From NCBI GenBank assembly GCA_036346405.1, contig CM070562.1, positions 107,212,999 through 107,276,998 of the forward strand: DNA of 64,000 nt, read 5' to 3'. This document shows positions 9,444-21,800 of this stretch, piece after piece. This DNA is from Phyllostachys edulis (taxonomy: Eukaryota > Streptophyta > Magnoliopsida > Poales > Poaceae). The notes under the pieces are model-generated. The model saw only the letters and a program-made list of their open reading frames with translations. It had not been told where the DNA came from and ran no database searches. The position numbers and the translations under genes were made by a program. Numbering within the stretch: position 1 is the first letter of the stretch; every line of letters starts with the position of its first letter.

Positions 9444-11593
9444 CTAGTTGACGTCGAGATTCTCTAGGTCGGCTATCGCCTCCGCGAGGCATGTGAGTGC
9501 CTCAACCATCTCAGGTGTGAGAGACGACCTCCTTGGCTCGATAATCCTCCCCACCGTACTGAAAGTGGCTTCCGATGAGACAGTCGACACCAGAACCACA
9601 AGTACATCTCGTGCAAAATGTGACAGCACGGGATAAATACGCTGGTGGTTCTTCCACCACAAGAGGAGGTTGACATCATTTCCATCCGCGAAGTCAAGCT
9701 CGGTGTCCGCAAAAGGTGTGTCGAGGTAGTGGTTAATCTCTACTCTTGGATTCCATTGAGACCGGTTTGGCGACGAGAAGATGAACGGATGCGGCCCTTT
9801 CGGCTTCTTCCAGACGTTGAAGCGCCACATTCTTATTGTCCTTGTTGTGTTGTTGAGGCAGTTGTTCTCGATTGACTTCTGCTGCCAAACTTTTCATAAT
9901 ACAAATCGAAAACTCGAAAAAGCTCGTCATGAATGTGAGTGTAAGTCTCAGAAAAATCAAGATCAAATGCATCCCCAATTCCCTCGTAAGCCCCCTTCAG
10001 ATCTGCTAATTTTCTCCGAGGGTCCATAATAGTACCAAAACAAAAGAGATGTGGGATAGCTTGAAAATATTTTAAAAATTTATCTGCATTGGTTCAATAA
10101 TAGGTCTCAGAAGAGCATCGTCTCTGTTTTCCTTAAAAGCGTTAGCGATAGTCCAAAGCCACTCGATGACTAAGCAAGAAGTAGGATAGTAAACACCAGA
10201 TAAAATTGTGGTTGCATCGTAAAATACTTTCAAAAATTCACGAAAACGACCAAAGAACTAGCCAACTGCTTTCAAAGAACCAACCGCTTACTGAATTAGT
10301 ATTGACGAAGAGAGTGATAATGTACTCGTACTCCTTACACCGCTCCAACATAGTATACGTGGAGTTCCACCGCACCTTCATGTCTAGGTTGAATTTCCTT
10401 GGCCTCTTATTGTTGGCCTTGCAGTACTCCCTGAACTGGGCATATCTTGGGCCTGAAATTGTAATGAACTGGATAGCATCACGTATGTTGTCTAGACTAG
10501 GTTTCATTACCTGCAAGCCTGCCTGCACGATGAGGTTCGAGATGTGGCACATGCATCTCTGGTGGAGGACGAAACCACCAGTGTAGGTTTCCAGATGCGG
10601 TGTGAGGAACTCCATAGCCGTCGTGTTAGCTGAGGCATTGTCAAGAGTGATGGCAATAATTTTGTTCTCTATTTTAAAATCCTTAATGACTTCTAATATG
10701 CGTTGTGCGATGGCCTCTCCAGTGTGTGCCTCATCGATAGACCTGAACCCTATGACTCGCTTGTTCAAGTTATAATCATCATCTAGGTAATGCGCAACAA
10801 CACTAAGATAGCTTGCCCTTTGGTGGGATGAAGTCCATATATCGGAGGTTAAAGCAAAAGAAAATATAACTTTCAGGAAGTTTTCTTTCAAACTTGACAG
10901 TTTACGTTGGTAGAGTTCTACTATGTCTCGCGCAGTTGTTCTTCTACTTACGTGTTGGTATTGCGGGCAAAAACCACGTTGGATCACTTTCGAAACTAGA
11001 GCTTTCGCTCGTCCTAATCGGAAGATCCTCAGTAACTATATATCTAGCAATTTCGTCTCTAGCTACCCGAGGGTTGTACATCCATGTACTTACCGAACCA
11101 TCGGGCCAAAGTTGTCGGTGCGGACGTTTCTTCCTTGTGTCTGTCCAGCCGCTATCTTCTTCAAACACGCCTGCGCGTGTCGCTTGAGATGACCTGTACC
11201 TCCACCTGAGCGTGCAGACAATTTAGTATGACAATATTTACATGTCGCATAAGGTACCTGACGGCCATCCTCTATTTCTATGTTGTACTCCATATGCTTC
11301 CAACACCATGCACGTCGGCCGCCGGAGCTTCCACCTGTTGCATGCACCGTTGCACCGGTCTCGACGTCCAGGGTGGAGACGTTTGGGGTGTAGACATTTG
11401 GGGTGGAGACGTGGGCATCCTCAAAGCCCTCCGTTCCATCCATATGTTGATCTTCTATACCATAGTCTCCCATGCCCGGGGAGAGTTGGCGAGGATCGAT
11501 CTCTTGCTCGTGCACTTCTTCTAGGGGAGGAGGACTAGGAGTGCGAGGGCGTGCTCTGCTGCTCCGCCCTACTGTTTTCTTCTTTCCAAACAT
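9444..11593 (-). pseudogene. hAT-family transposase pseudogene (BED finger plus dimerisation domain)
   Basis: The minus strand encodes the pieces of a plant hAT (Ac/Tam3 superfamily) transposase in order. They are a BED-type zinc finger (CKYC...HLKRH) in the frame starting ATG 11593; a bridging segment with DGSVSTWMYNPRVARDEIA; the central transposase region (SDIWTSSHQRASYLSVVAHY, ITLDNASANTTA, CMCHISNLIVQ, VRWNSTYTMLERC) at 10987-10238; a linker at 10027-9833; and the C-terminal dimerisation domain (STVSSEATFSTVGRIIEPRR) ending with a stop at 9444. At least three frame changes separate these pieces (near 11104, 11002 and 10238-10040), so no full protein can be made. Terminal inverted repeats are not resolved; the left end may be at 8288. 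Confidence 0.85.
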
Positions 11594-13833
11594 ACTGGAA
11601 GACTACAATCTAGATAGCAAAGATATAGTAAATAGAAAGCAAACAGATTGTATTGTGCTGTGATTTGTGAACAAATGAGGAGGGATGAGGGGGTGCTGTG
11701 AACAAATGAGGAGGGATGAGGGAATTTATAGGGAGGAAGAAATGCGAACGTTACTCATACTCACACACAACGTCTCTTTTGTATCAAAAACAGAGAAACC
11801 ACAACGTCTCTTGTGATGAGACTCGACGTCTCAGGCTCTCAGCTCCTACTGCAAAAACACTAAGAGCCTAGCCAACCAACGTCTCTTATGATGAGACTGG
11901 ACGTCTCAGTTTCTACTGCTGCAGATGCAGGTCGCAGGCTCGAGCAGGACACAGTCGTAGGCTCGCAGGCACAGGTCACAGTCGCACAGGTCGCAGGAGT
12001 GCCAGTGCGTGCAACACTGCCACTGTCCATCGCCATTGCCCATTAGCCATTAGAGCTTTACGCCTTTACGCACATCTATCCACACGGACCACACACGGAC
12101 ACCCCTGGCCTCTCCCAATCTTTCTCTGCCGAAGAAGAAGGGCGGAGTCGCCGACACCGCCCCACACGGCCACACCTCCGGGCTCGGCCTCCCCTCCCCC
12201 CTCCCCCCTCCCCCTCCGGCCGCCTCCCTCTCCACTCCCCCACGCGGCACCTCCGGCCTCCCCTCTCCACTTCCCCACGCGTTGCCTCCGGCCTCCCCTC
12301 TCCCCCTCCCCCGCGCCTCCCTCTCCTCCCCCCACGCGCCCCGGCCTCCCCTCTCCCCTCCCCCGGCCGCCTCCCACTCCACCACGCCATGCCTCCCTCT
12401 CCCCCAACCCTCCGGCCGCCTCCCACTCCACTACCCCACGCCTCCCCTCTCCCCCTCCCTCCCGGCCACCTCCCACTACCCCGCCTCCCCTCTCCAAGGT
12501 CGGCTCCCCTCTCCCTCCCTCTGTTGGATGCGCGGCATCGCCGAGGAAGATAGCGACGGCAGATCTGAGGTCGCAGATCCGAGGTCGCTGGCACCCTGGC
12601 GCCTCGCCTCGGCCTTGAGCCACGCCACGCTGGCTCGGCTCAGCCCAGTGTAGGGGGCGGGCTGTGAGGTCGCAGATCTGGGCCACCTTCCTCGCCGGGC
12701 TCGCCACACGAAGCCCTCCGTGGCGCAAGGGCCAAGGATGCCCTCCCGCCTCGGTGTCTCCGAATATTTCTTTTTTTTTGTAATGCTTGATTTGGGATTG
12801 GAGTGGTGATTGGTGGTGAATGGTGATGAACCGATGATCAATTTTGTGTGTCTGTGGTTTCATTCGGTTTTTATGTTCGATTTTTGTTTGTGGCCGGGCG
12901 GCGGCGGCGAATCTGATCTGAAAGCACGGCCGAGGCCGAGGCCGAGGCGCCGCCGCCTGCCCCGGTGGTGCTGCGCGGTGCGGTCGTCTTGGCGGCATGC
13001 GTGCCTCGCCTCGCCGCGCCATGCCGCCGGACCCACCTAGCCCGTGTCTTGCAGCCGCGGCCAAGCACGCCCGTGGAGCCGCAAGGTCGCGTCCGCCCGT
13101 CGTCTTGGCGAGCCAAAGCCCAAGACGGCCCTAGGTTGCGTCTTAGTGCAAGACGGCCCTAACAAGATTCGTCACGGCCGGGCTACGCCGTCTTCGGAAG
13201 CAGCCTGGTCGCCCCGGAAAAGCCTCGCCCAAAGGCCAGTGTCTACCCGTGGCCGAGGGGATGAGAAAACACAAGGACTGGCCGGTTCGCTAGCCTAGCT
13301 AGGTAGACTGACCGAAATTCCAATGGTGGTCGTAGGATCGGCACCAACATTTCCATTATTTATTGTTACAATTGGTGTGTAAAGGTTTATTTATTCCTAA
13401 AATTTTAAAGTAGGTATGGTTTAGTCCTATATTGCATAGTTAAGTGGTAGGAAAGCAATTTATAAGTTATAAGGTGGAGTCCTTGTCACCATTTGAAACA
13501 TGTGTCACGTGATATGGGGCGACATGAGGAGAATTATGGCTAAAGTCACACACACGCACGTACGTATGCGCGTGTGCGTGTAAATTCGCGTGACTTGCAA
13601 CGCTCGACCACTTTTCTCTCTCTCTGGTCGAAGGCATAGACCAATGTAGATGAAACACAGTGGTCGGATCCATAAATCAGTGTGGTCGTAATACACTAGT
13701 CGAAGCTGTCGACCATGGTCGAAGTTGCTCACCAGTGTGTAATCAAGATCAATAAATACCGCGTAATGACCATTAATTGCTTTTGAATTAGCAGTTACTA
13801 GTGGTTTAATATGGCTGTTGCTAGATGTAAGAT
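11594..13833. other. No gene recognised; short duplications, then GC-rich filler
   Basis: At 11656-11720 a segment containing GAACAAATGAGGAGGGATGA is duplicated in tandem (period about 38). Around 11800-11910 a second pair contains ACGTCTCTTGTGATGAGACT and its variant, each with internal GACGTCTC symmetry. From 12060 to 13300 the DNA is extremely GC-rich with long C-CCT runs. Frames are open on both strands over hundreds of residues but are low-complexity (glycine/arginine/proline). 13320-13833 is ordinary AT-richer DNA without coding signal. Confidence 0.4.
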
Positions 13834-16800
13834 CGAGGAGGTCGACTAGAGGGGGGTGAATAGGCGTTTTTAAAAACTTCTTTGGCTAAAACCGATTTCT
13901 AATGCGGAAGCTAATACAAATACGGTTTTGCACAATTAAAGCCTAAATCAACTAGGTTCACCTAAGTGCACCAACAATACAAGTCTATTGATAAATATAG
14001 CAATAAAACATATGACTTGAGCAATTCAATTCTAGCAATGGTGAATAGCACAATGAACTATTGCAATCATACATAATAAATAAGCAATTTACTACAAGGT
14101 ATATAAATTGCACAATGTAAAGCAAGCATTCATACACAATGAATGTTAATGCAAAAGTAAGACACAAGAGATCAAACCACAATTGACACGGCGATGTTTT
14201 ACCGTGGTGATCGGAGACTTGCCGGTCTCCCCTAATCCACGTTGAGGTAAGCCCAAACTAATTGGACCGGCTCCACGAATTAAGCCAAACACCTCAATTC
14301 CACTAGAGGTAGCTCTTTCCCGCTCCGGGTAGGTGAGCTCCAACCTTCACAACACGCCGGGCCTTCTCACAAGCTTCTTGAGAAGATCACCGGTCCACGA
14401 CGCCTCCACGCCGTCTAGGTGTCGGCAAACACCAAGAGTAACAAGCCAAGCCCCTTGCTTGACTCTCACCACGTGCAACGAATGCACAAGCTCAAGTGGA
14501 TGCGAAATCCACCTCTAGATGCAACACATGCAACTAGAGACCTCTCTCTTTGCTCACAAGGTGCAACACATGCACAATTGAGAGGAGGACCTCACACTAG
14601 CTCAAGAGAGTGAAATGGGATGCCAAAGGTTGCCTCTCAACTGGCCAAGAGGGTATTTATAGCCCCTACACCAAAAACTAGCCGTTGGGAGACTTAAACA
14701 AAGAAAAAACTAGCCGTTCTGACCTCGGGCGGTCGTATCAAGACTCACAAGGGGCGGTACAACTGTTCTGGGCGGTCGATCAAGACTTTACACAATGGGT
14801 CGTACCGCAGCTCAAAATCAGCATGCAGGCGACACTCGGTAAAAGGTCATAACTTTTGACTCGATGTCGGAATTGAGTGATCTTGGACTCTATGGAAAGC
14901 TTATTCGGAGGGCTACACAACCCACCTATTTGATTTGATCTCAAACACATTTTATCAAATCAAAAGCACAACTCAAGAGCCACTACCATGGTCTAAGTCC
15001 AAAGAATTAGCAACAAGCAATCTTAGACCATGCCAAGGAAAATACATGAATCCCAACAATTTGCAAAACACATTTGCAAACTTAGATCATGCCACAAGGA
15101 GTAGGTACATGGACTTCAACCATTTGTAAAACACATTTGCAAAGTATAGTCACATGCTACAAAGATTAAATGCATGAGCATCGACTATTTGCAAAACACA
15201 TTTGCAAATAATAGCATCATGCCATGGTGAGCTAGAGCAAGTGAGATTGAGCTATCAACACATGATGAGACTCAAGCTACTAGACAAGACCCCTCTTAAT
15301 AGTACGCCAACCTATACTAGCAATCCGGTCTTCCAACCAAACACCAAGACCGGTAAAAGACTAGGAACACATCCTTAGCCCTAGCTAGTCATACCTTTGC
15401 CTTGAGCATCTTATTGAAGGTTGATGATGCACATCTTCACTTCAAGTCCGGGTCATCGTCTTGACATGCATCAACCCATGATGCATCCTTTACTTGACCT
15501 CAATCAACACATGATGAGTCTTCTCTTGACTTGATAATCAACTCATGATCATCTCTTCTTCGAGATCTTGATATGCATCAACACATGATACATCCTCTTC
15601 TTGAACCTTGACTTGATGACGATCAACTCATGATGCCATCCGAAGTCTCCATTACCCTGGAACATAACCTATTCATCTAACTCATGGAAAATGTTAGTCC
15701 CATAATGATTAACATCAATTATCAAGATATACTTGCAATAAATGCTTCTAAACAAGCCGTTGAAAATCCTAGACCGGTACTACCGCCAACCAAATTGCGG
15801 TATTATCTTTATCGATCGTGCATCACAAGGAGCGGTACTACCGAATGCGGGGTTTCCAATTTGCTGAAGATTACAAGCGTTCTGGAATTTTTGTACCGCC
15901 ACTTAAAAAACGGAATGACCGCAGGCCGGTATGACCGTTCCCAAGCGCGGAACGTCCGATTTCAGATTGAGATTCCGAGTAGATTTACACTTGTTTGCTT
16001 TTTATTGAACCGCCTCACAAAATTGAACGATCCGACTACTGATGCGCATCAGTAGGTCACGAAGCAGACGACCGATTTCCATGAGAGGAACGAGGCAATT
16101 TGCAACACTTCGGTTTTATTGAACCGCCAACTAAAATGCGGAATGACCGCGATGCAGACGACCGCTCAAGGACCCGGTCCCGCTTGAACACTTAATTGGT
16201 CATTTCCTTCAAAATGCGGTACTACCACCACATAACATTCGGTCATACCGCACCAAGCGGTACGATCGCAAGTATAAGCTGCGGTACTACCGATTTTGGA
16301 CAGAAGCACTTAGAACTTTTCAATTTGATTTCAAGTTTAAATTCAAATGCATGTATGATCCTAAATTGATCCAAAGGGCACAAGAACATGCTATCAAGCT
16401 ACTAGCCATGATCCCTCTATTGTCATGCATTTGCATTACCATGTCGCCATCCATAAACTGGGACTAAGCCTTTAAACATCTTAGCACACACGTTAGTCCC
16501 ACAAACACAATTGCAAATAATTGAATGTAGATTGGTATGAGTATATAAGCACTACACAAGTTGTATATACTCATATGAATATATATAACTACACAAGTTA
16601 TATATAATCAAAGGATATATGAGCACACATGTCTCATATACACACATGAATATATTAACTTCACAAGTTATATATATTCAAGGATATGTAAGTACACATG
16701 AACTACACAAGTTATGTTATACTCACATATAAGTATATTTAGACTACACAAGTCTTATATACTCACATGAATATATTAACTATGCAAGTTAAATATATAT

Positions 16801-17290
16801 CAAAGGATATGTTTCAAAGTAAAGATCCCAAATATGTGTGGAAACAGGAATATGGATCAATACTAATGAAACCTCAAAATATAGAATGAACTCCCCCTAT
16901 ATGTGTGCATACATGAATATGTAGTAAGAATATATGCACATATTTAGGTTAATTCTTTTGGTGAAGTTCAACCTATATTTTGGATCCGAGGAATGCACAG
17001 GGTATAAGAATACAAAGTAGAATGCATACCTCTTTTGTTCTTTATATACAAACAAGACTAATCATAAGATATAACAATAAGAGAGTTAGCCTCACAAATA
17101 GATTTGTCATTATAAATGCATACCTGTTTGGATTTTCCTTTTGTTTATCCAATGAATTGGATTTGTCATTAATCACATGCATGCCTTCATGGTTTTCACC
17201 TTTATATCTAAATAAGACTACACAATATGTATATCAATGAAAGTGTTAGTCCCACAATTACATTTGTCATTAATCACCAAAACTCCATTA
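13834..17290 (+). repeat. Unclassified grass repeat beginning CGAGGAGGTCGACTAGAGGG
   Basis: The start motif, followed by GGGGTGAATAGGCG, is a frequent terminus-like string in grass repeats. The same motif appears inverted at the right end of the repeat block near 47980-48010. The interior is non-coding. It carries a TATTTATAG box near 14651, a segment similar to one at 6315 (CATAACTTTTG followed by TTGGAAAGCT-type text), recurring GCGGTACTACCG words at 15780-16290, and a set of tandem ATATATGAGCACACATG-like units at 16530-16830. No transposase or polymerase is visible. The right boundary is approximate and the class is unknown. Confidence 0.45.
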
Positions 17291-17858
17291 ACACATAATG
17301 GTAGGTCTAGATCCTTCACTAGAGAGTAATGATCTCGACTTTTAAAAAGGATCTGGAGACATCCAGATTAAGGTTGACGTTTTCAACTCCCATTTCCTAT
17401 TTTCTTCCTCTTTGTTCTTCTGTGTCGGAGGGTTGTGTTGTTGAACCAAGCCGTCCATTCTTCTCGGCGTGCACCGTGAAGGAGGGTGAACGGGTATTTC
17501 TGAACCATTGTTGCAGAGTTCACCTGCACGGGGCGGCAATAAGGTGTTTAGGCAGCGCATCCGCACAACCGCTCGCTGTGCTGCATCATCTACAACTTGC
17601 TCTGCTTCAAGTCTGTACTACTTCCTGTTTTTCATTGAGCCTGATTGTAAGTTAGTTGTACAACCAGTATATTCTGTTATAAATCTTTTATTGAGTATGT
17701 TTAGAAGTGCAATGAGTTGCCTGCTGTTAATATCGATTTATGCATCTGTAGTTTTAAGTGATCTTTGTCTTATAATAAAATATGGAATTAAAATGTTGTC
17801 AACTTTTCCAACATTTATCCTCTCAAACAGAAACTTTCCATAGTTTATGGCAAGCTAA
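17291..17858. other. Intergenic upstream of TSK; nothing firmly recognised
   Basis: A 108-residue plus-strand frame at 17329-17655 exists but shows no domain and lies in ordinary AT-rich DNA. It is left uncalled. Confidence 0.4.
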
Positions 17859-18154
17859 GGACATGTTTGGTTTGTTACCACTTGGACCAAACCAAATTTT
17901 AGTAGCGTAAATGAAATTTGACTATCGTTTGATTTGCTAACAATATTTATTAATGACAACAAAAAAATTGGTAGCTCCGACGAAATCTATTGTCACATGC
18001 AGCGAATCTGAGGGTGAGAAAATCGTTCACCAAAATTTTGGTAACGCTAAATTTTGGCTTGACCACAATCCAAACAATGTTCGTTTTACCAAAATTTGGC
18101 TTTGTCAAAGTTTTGGTTATATCAAAATTTGGTTTGCATGAACCAAACAGCTCC
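17859..18154. mobile_element. Tourist-like (PIF/Harbinger) MITE flanked by TAA
   Basis: TAA trinucleotides lie at 17856-17858 and 18155-18157. The ends are inverted: GGACATGTTTGGTTTGTTAC on the left and the complement of GGAGCTGTTTGGTTCATGC on the right. Size (296 bp), TAA target site and lack of an ORF fit Tourist MITEs. It ends about 380 bp before the TSK start codon, so it lies in the TSK promoter region. Confidence 0.85.
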
Positions 18155-18535
18155 TAAATTTGGATGCAAGAGACTAGAAGAAATCGTAAATCACTCCCGG
18201 AATCTGGGCTGGAAAACACAACCCCAGTCAGGGATTCGGCCGTCAGATCTACTCTAAGAAAAGGACAAAGCTAATTTTCATGGACTTGAAGATCTATAAA
18301 ATATAAGGCCGAATATATCGTCATACCTTCGAGCCCATCTTGTATTTCGCCTCAGGCCGACAACCTACACGGTCCAATGGATGGCAGTGTGAAATTAGAC
18401 GGTGCGTCCCGAATATTTTGGCGGGAGAGCCCCGCCGTTTTACTCCCCGTCCCCCCTCCCCTCCGAAATCCCCAAAATCCACACGAAGAAAAAAGGGGGC
18501 AAGGGAAAAGCCAGACCGGAACCCTAGCGACGGCG

Positions 18536-18829
18536 ATGGGGCGCGGCGGCGGGCGGTGGAAGGAGGAGGAGGAAGAGCTAAAAGCGGCCAAGCGGGGGCA
18601 CCGGGAGGCGGTGTCGGAGGGGAACCATGAGGAGGAGGCGCGGTGGGCGAACGTCATCGGCGACATCCACAAGCGCCGCGGCGAGTACGTCGAGGCGCTC
18701 CGGTGGCTGCGGATCGACTACGAGGTCTCCGTCAAGTTCCTCCCCCAGCGCCACCTCCTCCCCTCCTGCCAGTCGCTCGGCGAAGTCTACCTCCGCCTCG
18801 GCCACTTCTCCGAGGCCCTCACCTACCAG
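18536..18829 (+). CDS. TSK: TSK exon 1: N-terminus and first TPR units
   Basis: 98 codons ending in phase 0 at CTACCAG before gtcacc. After an acidic, charged start, two TPR-like helix pairs can be read: ARWANVIGDIHKRRGEYVEA and LLPSCQSLGEVYLRLGHFSE, the second continuing into exon 2. The exon is far more GC-rich than all later exons, the 5'-to-3' GC gradient usual in grass genes. Frames open on the other strand here reflect that composition. Confidence 0.92.
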
Positions 18830-21800
18830 GTCACCACCATCACCACGCGACTATTCTCATTTCATGTCACTTTCATCTGATCAGAACGGATGACTGAGCT
18901 GTTTAGCTGCAGGCGTTGGGTTAAGTTGTGGAATTTCGGTATTTAGTTTTAGAATGGGATTTTTAGGGAGAAATTATTTCTAGTATCAGTGTTCACTGTG
19001 GTTTGGACCATTTGGCAGTGTGTCTGCAATAATCAAATTTTGATATGGTCATATATTTGAACTATTTAGTGGAAGGCATTAGGCTAGGCTGTAGAAATCA
19101 TTGTATCAGAGAGAGTTTTGCCCATCTCAACGGCCATCGTGGTTTGAGCCATTTGGTGGTGCATCTATACATCAAATTTTGATCTGGTCAAGTATTTGAA
19201 ATGTTTAGTGACTAGCATCAGATTCATCTGTATAGAATTTGGTATTATGTGTTAGGCTGGCAAAATTTGGGTGGAGTTTTGCTTGTTTCAATGTATGCTG
19301 TGGTTTGGGCCATTTGTTGAACTATGTCAAAATTTATAGTTTTATGGATTGATCGATCTCTCATCAGAGGTTGAGGCCTTGTGGGTATGCCTAGTGTTGT
19401 GCTGTTTAGAAATTTGCTGCCGTTTATTGGCGTGAGATTTCAAATCTCTAAATCTCAATTCTCACATTTAGTGACTGGTTAGTTGGTGATGTGCATGTAA
19501 CACCCTGGCCCAAGTTGGCTTATGTTTGGGCTGGTGGTGGTGGGTTTAGTCCCATATGGTTAGTCTAGTTGGCACTAAGTTGTAAACCTTTGGGGAACCA
19601 TCCAAGACAACCGGGTTAACCCTTTTAGGTGAACTGAGGGTGAAAGCCTAATTGTTGGGTGATTTAGTCACTGCACTTGTGGTATTAAGTACTGACCTCT
19701 TGTTTCATTTCAGCTGTTGGTTATTTGGGTAACACGCACAATTACCTTGTTAATTCAAATAATCTGGTTTGTTGTTTCTGTTATGAATAGCGCTAGTATT
19801 CAATATGAGGCCAATGGGCCAGTATATATACACAAATACAGGTGGTGAATATGCACAAAACCCCTCATAACAATGGGGAATAACAGACTTAGACATATAT
19901 CTCTAACACCCCCTCAAACTCATGGTGGATCAACAACATTGAGTTTGGAGAGGCAACCATCTTGTGCTCGAGTCTGGGCCTTCGTGAAGAAATCCGCTAT
20001 CTGAAGCTCCTAAGGCACATCTTGAAGAGCAATCACCGATCATGTACACAAGACCGCATGAAGGAAGCATCAACACCAATATGCTTGGTGAGCTCATGCT
20101 TCACAGATCACGGCATCTTGATAGCACTGTCTTGTCAGACAAGAGAGGAGTTGGTGTAGTGACGAAACACCAAAATCCTCAAGTAACCACCGTAGCCAAG
20201 TAATCTCTCTGTCAAGAGAGTCATAGCTCATAACTCGACCTCTGCGACTCGAGCAGGACACCGCAGTTTGTTTCTTTGTCTTCCGTGCAATGAGAGAACC
20301 ACCAAGAAAAACACGATGAGCAGAGATGGACCGCGATCGGAGGATCGCCGCCCAAGAAGCGCCCCGAATAAACTGAAGTCAGAATGAGCCGAGCGTGGAA
20401 AGAAGAGACGGCGAGAGATAGTCCCACGAAGGTATCGCAGAACTTCGAAGAAGGTGGGTGTAGTGGACTGAGTGGGAGCGTAAACGAATCGACTCGTAAT
20501 GTGAACCGGATAAGTGATATCCGGACGAGTAATGAGAAGGTAGACAAGACTCCCAACAAGATGACGATAGCGAGTCGGATCGGAAAGAGGCTCGCCATCG
20601 AGGGTCGGAGGTGAACATTGAGCTCCATGGGAGTCTCAACGATCTGTTGATCGATGAGAGAGGCGCGATCAAGAAGATCTGAATATACTTCTCTTGGGAC
20701 ATAAAGAAACCATCTAAGTGGAAGTAACTTCAATCCCAAGGAAGTAACGAAGAGGACCAAGATCGGACATAAGGCGCGCTCACTAAGACGAGCCTTAACA
20801 AAGGCAATGTACTTAGAATCATCTCCGGTGATGATCATATCATCAACATACAGAAGAAGAAGAGTCCGACCACGAGATGAAGTGTGGACAAAGAGCGCAG
20901 GATCATGATCACTTGCCAAAAAACCAGCAGCAGTGACCACAGAGGAGAAGCGCTCAAACCAAGCACGAGGGGCTTGCTTAAGGCCATAGAGAAAGCGACG
21001 AAGGCGATGCACCATGCCCTCGAGAATGAATACCCGGTGGCGGATGCATGTAGACCTCCTCACGCAACTCACCATTAAGAAAGACATTCTTGACATCAAG
21101 CCGAGAATGCAGACTAGTGGCGAGCAGACGCCACCGAAAGAAGAGTCGCGACGGTGGTCATGTGAGCCACAGGAGCAAAAGTCTCGTCGTAGTCACGACC
21201 ATGCTCTTCCGAAGCCACGAGCAACAAGACGCGCTTTATAGCGTTCAAGAGAGCCATCGAGCGAGTCTTAATCTTATAGACCCACTTACACGTGATAGGA
21301 CGAGAGTGAGATGGAAAAGGAACAAGATCCCAAGTACCCGACGCTCGAGGCGCAATCTCCTCGGCCATGGCATCTTGCCACTCGGGATGAGCAACAAGAT
21401 CCGGTAGGGAGACGAGCTCACACGTAGTCTGCGCCAAAGAAAGGCAAAAGCAGGCGGAGGCCGAATCGACTGGCGATCGCGAAGAGCGTAGCGAGGAGAA
21501 GATGACCCATCAGAGGAAGATGGAGCATCAGAAGAAGATGGAACATCAGAAGAAGATGGCTCATCTGGAAGATCCTCAATCTGAGGACGACGAGTGTAGA
21601 CGAGTGTAGTGGGGAGCCCGAGGAGCCGCAGGAGACGGCAAAGCAAAGGCGATAACGGCGGAGAGGCTACTGGGGAATATGTGGAGACTCGATGGGGACG
21701 GGTGGATGAGGGCAAAACAGATATAGGTGTATCTCGAAAGGTAAAAGGACAGAGACTCCACAGAGGAAGCCGAAGGAGAGGGCGTGGGTAGAAAGGACGA

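Noticed and set aside
12066..13064. 332-residue minus-strand frame
   Set aside because: A low-complexity glycine/arginine product of extreme GC content; several other frames are equally open and no domain is present.
15684..16055. 123-residue plus-strand frame
   Set aside because: Lies in the non-coding repeat with GCGGTACTACCG words; no domain or splice context.
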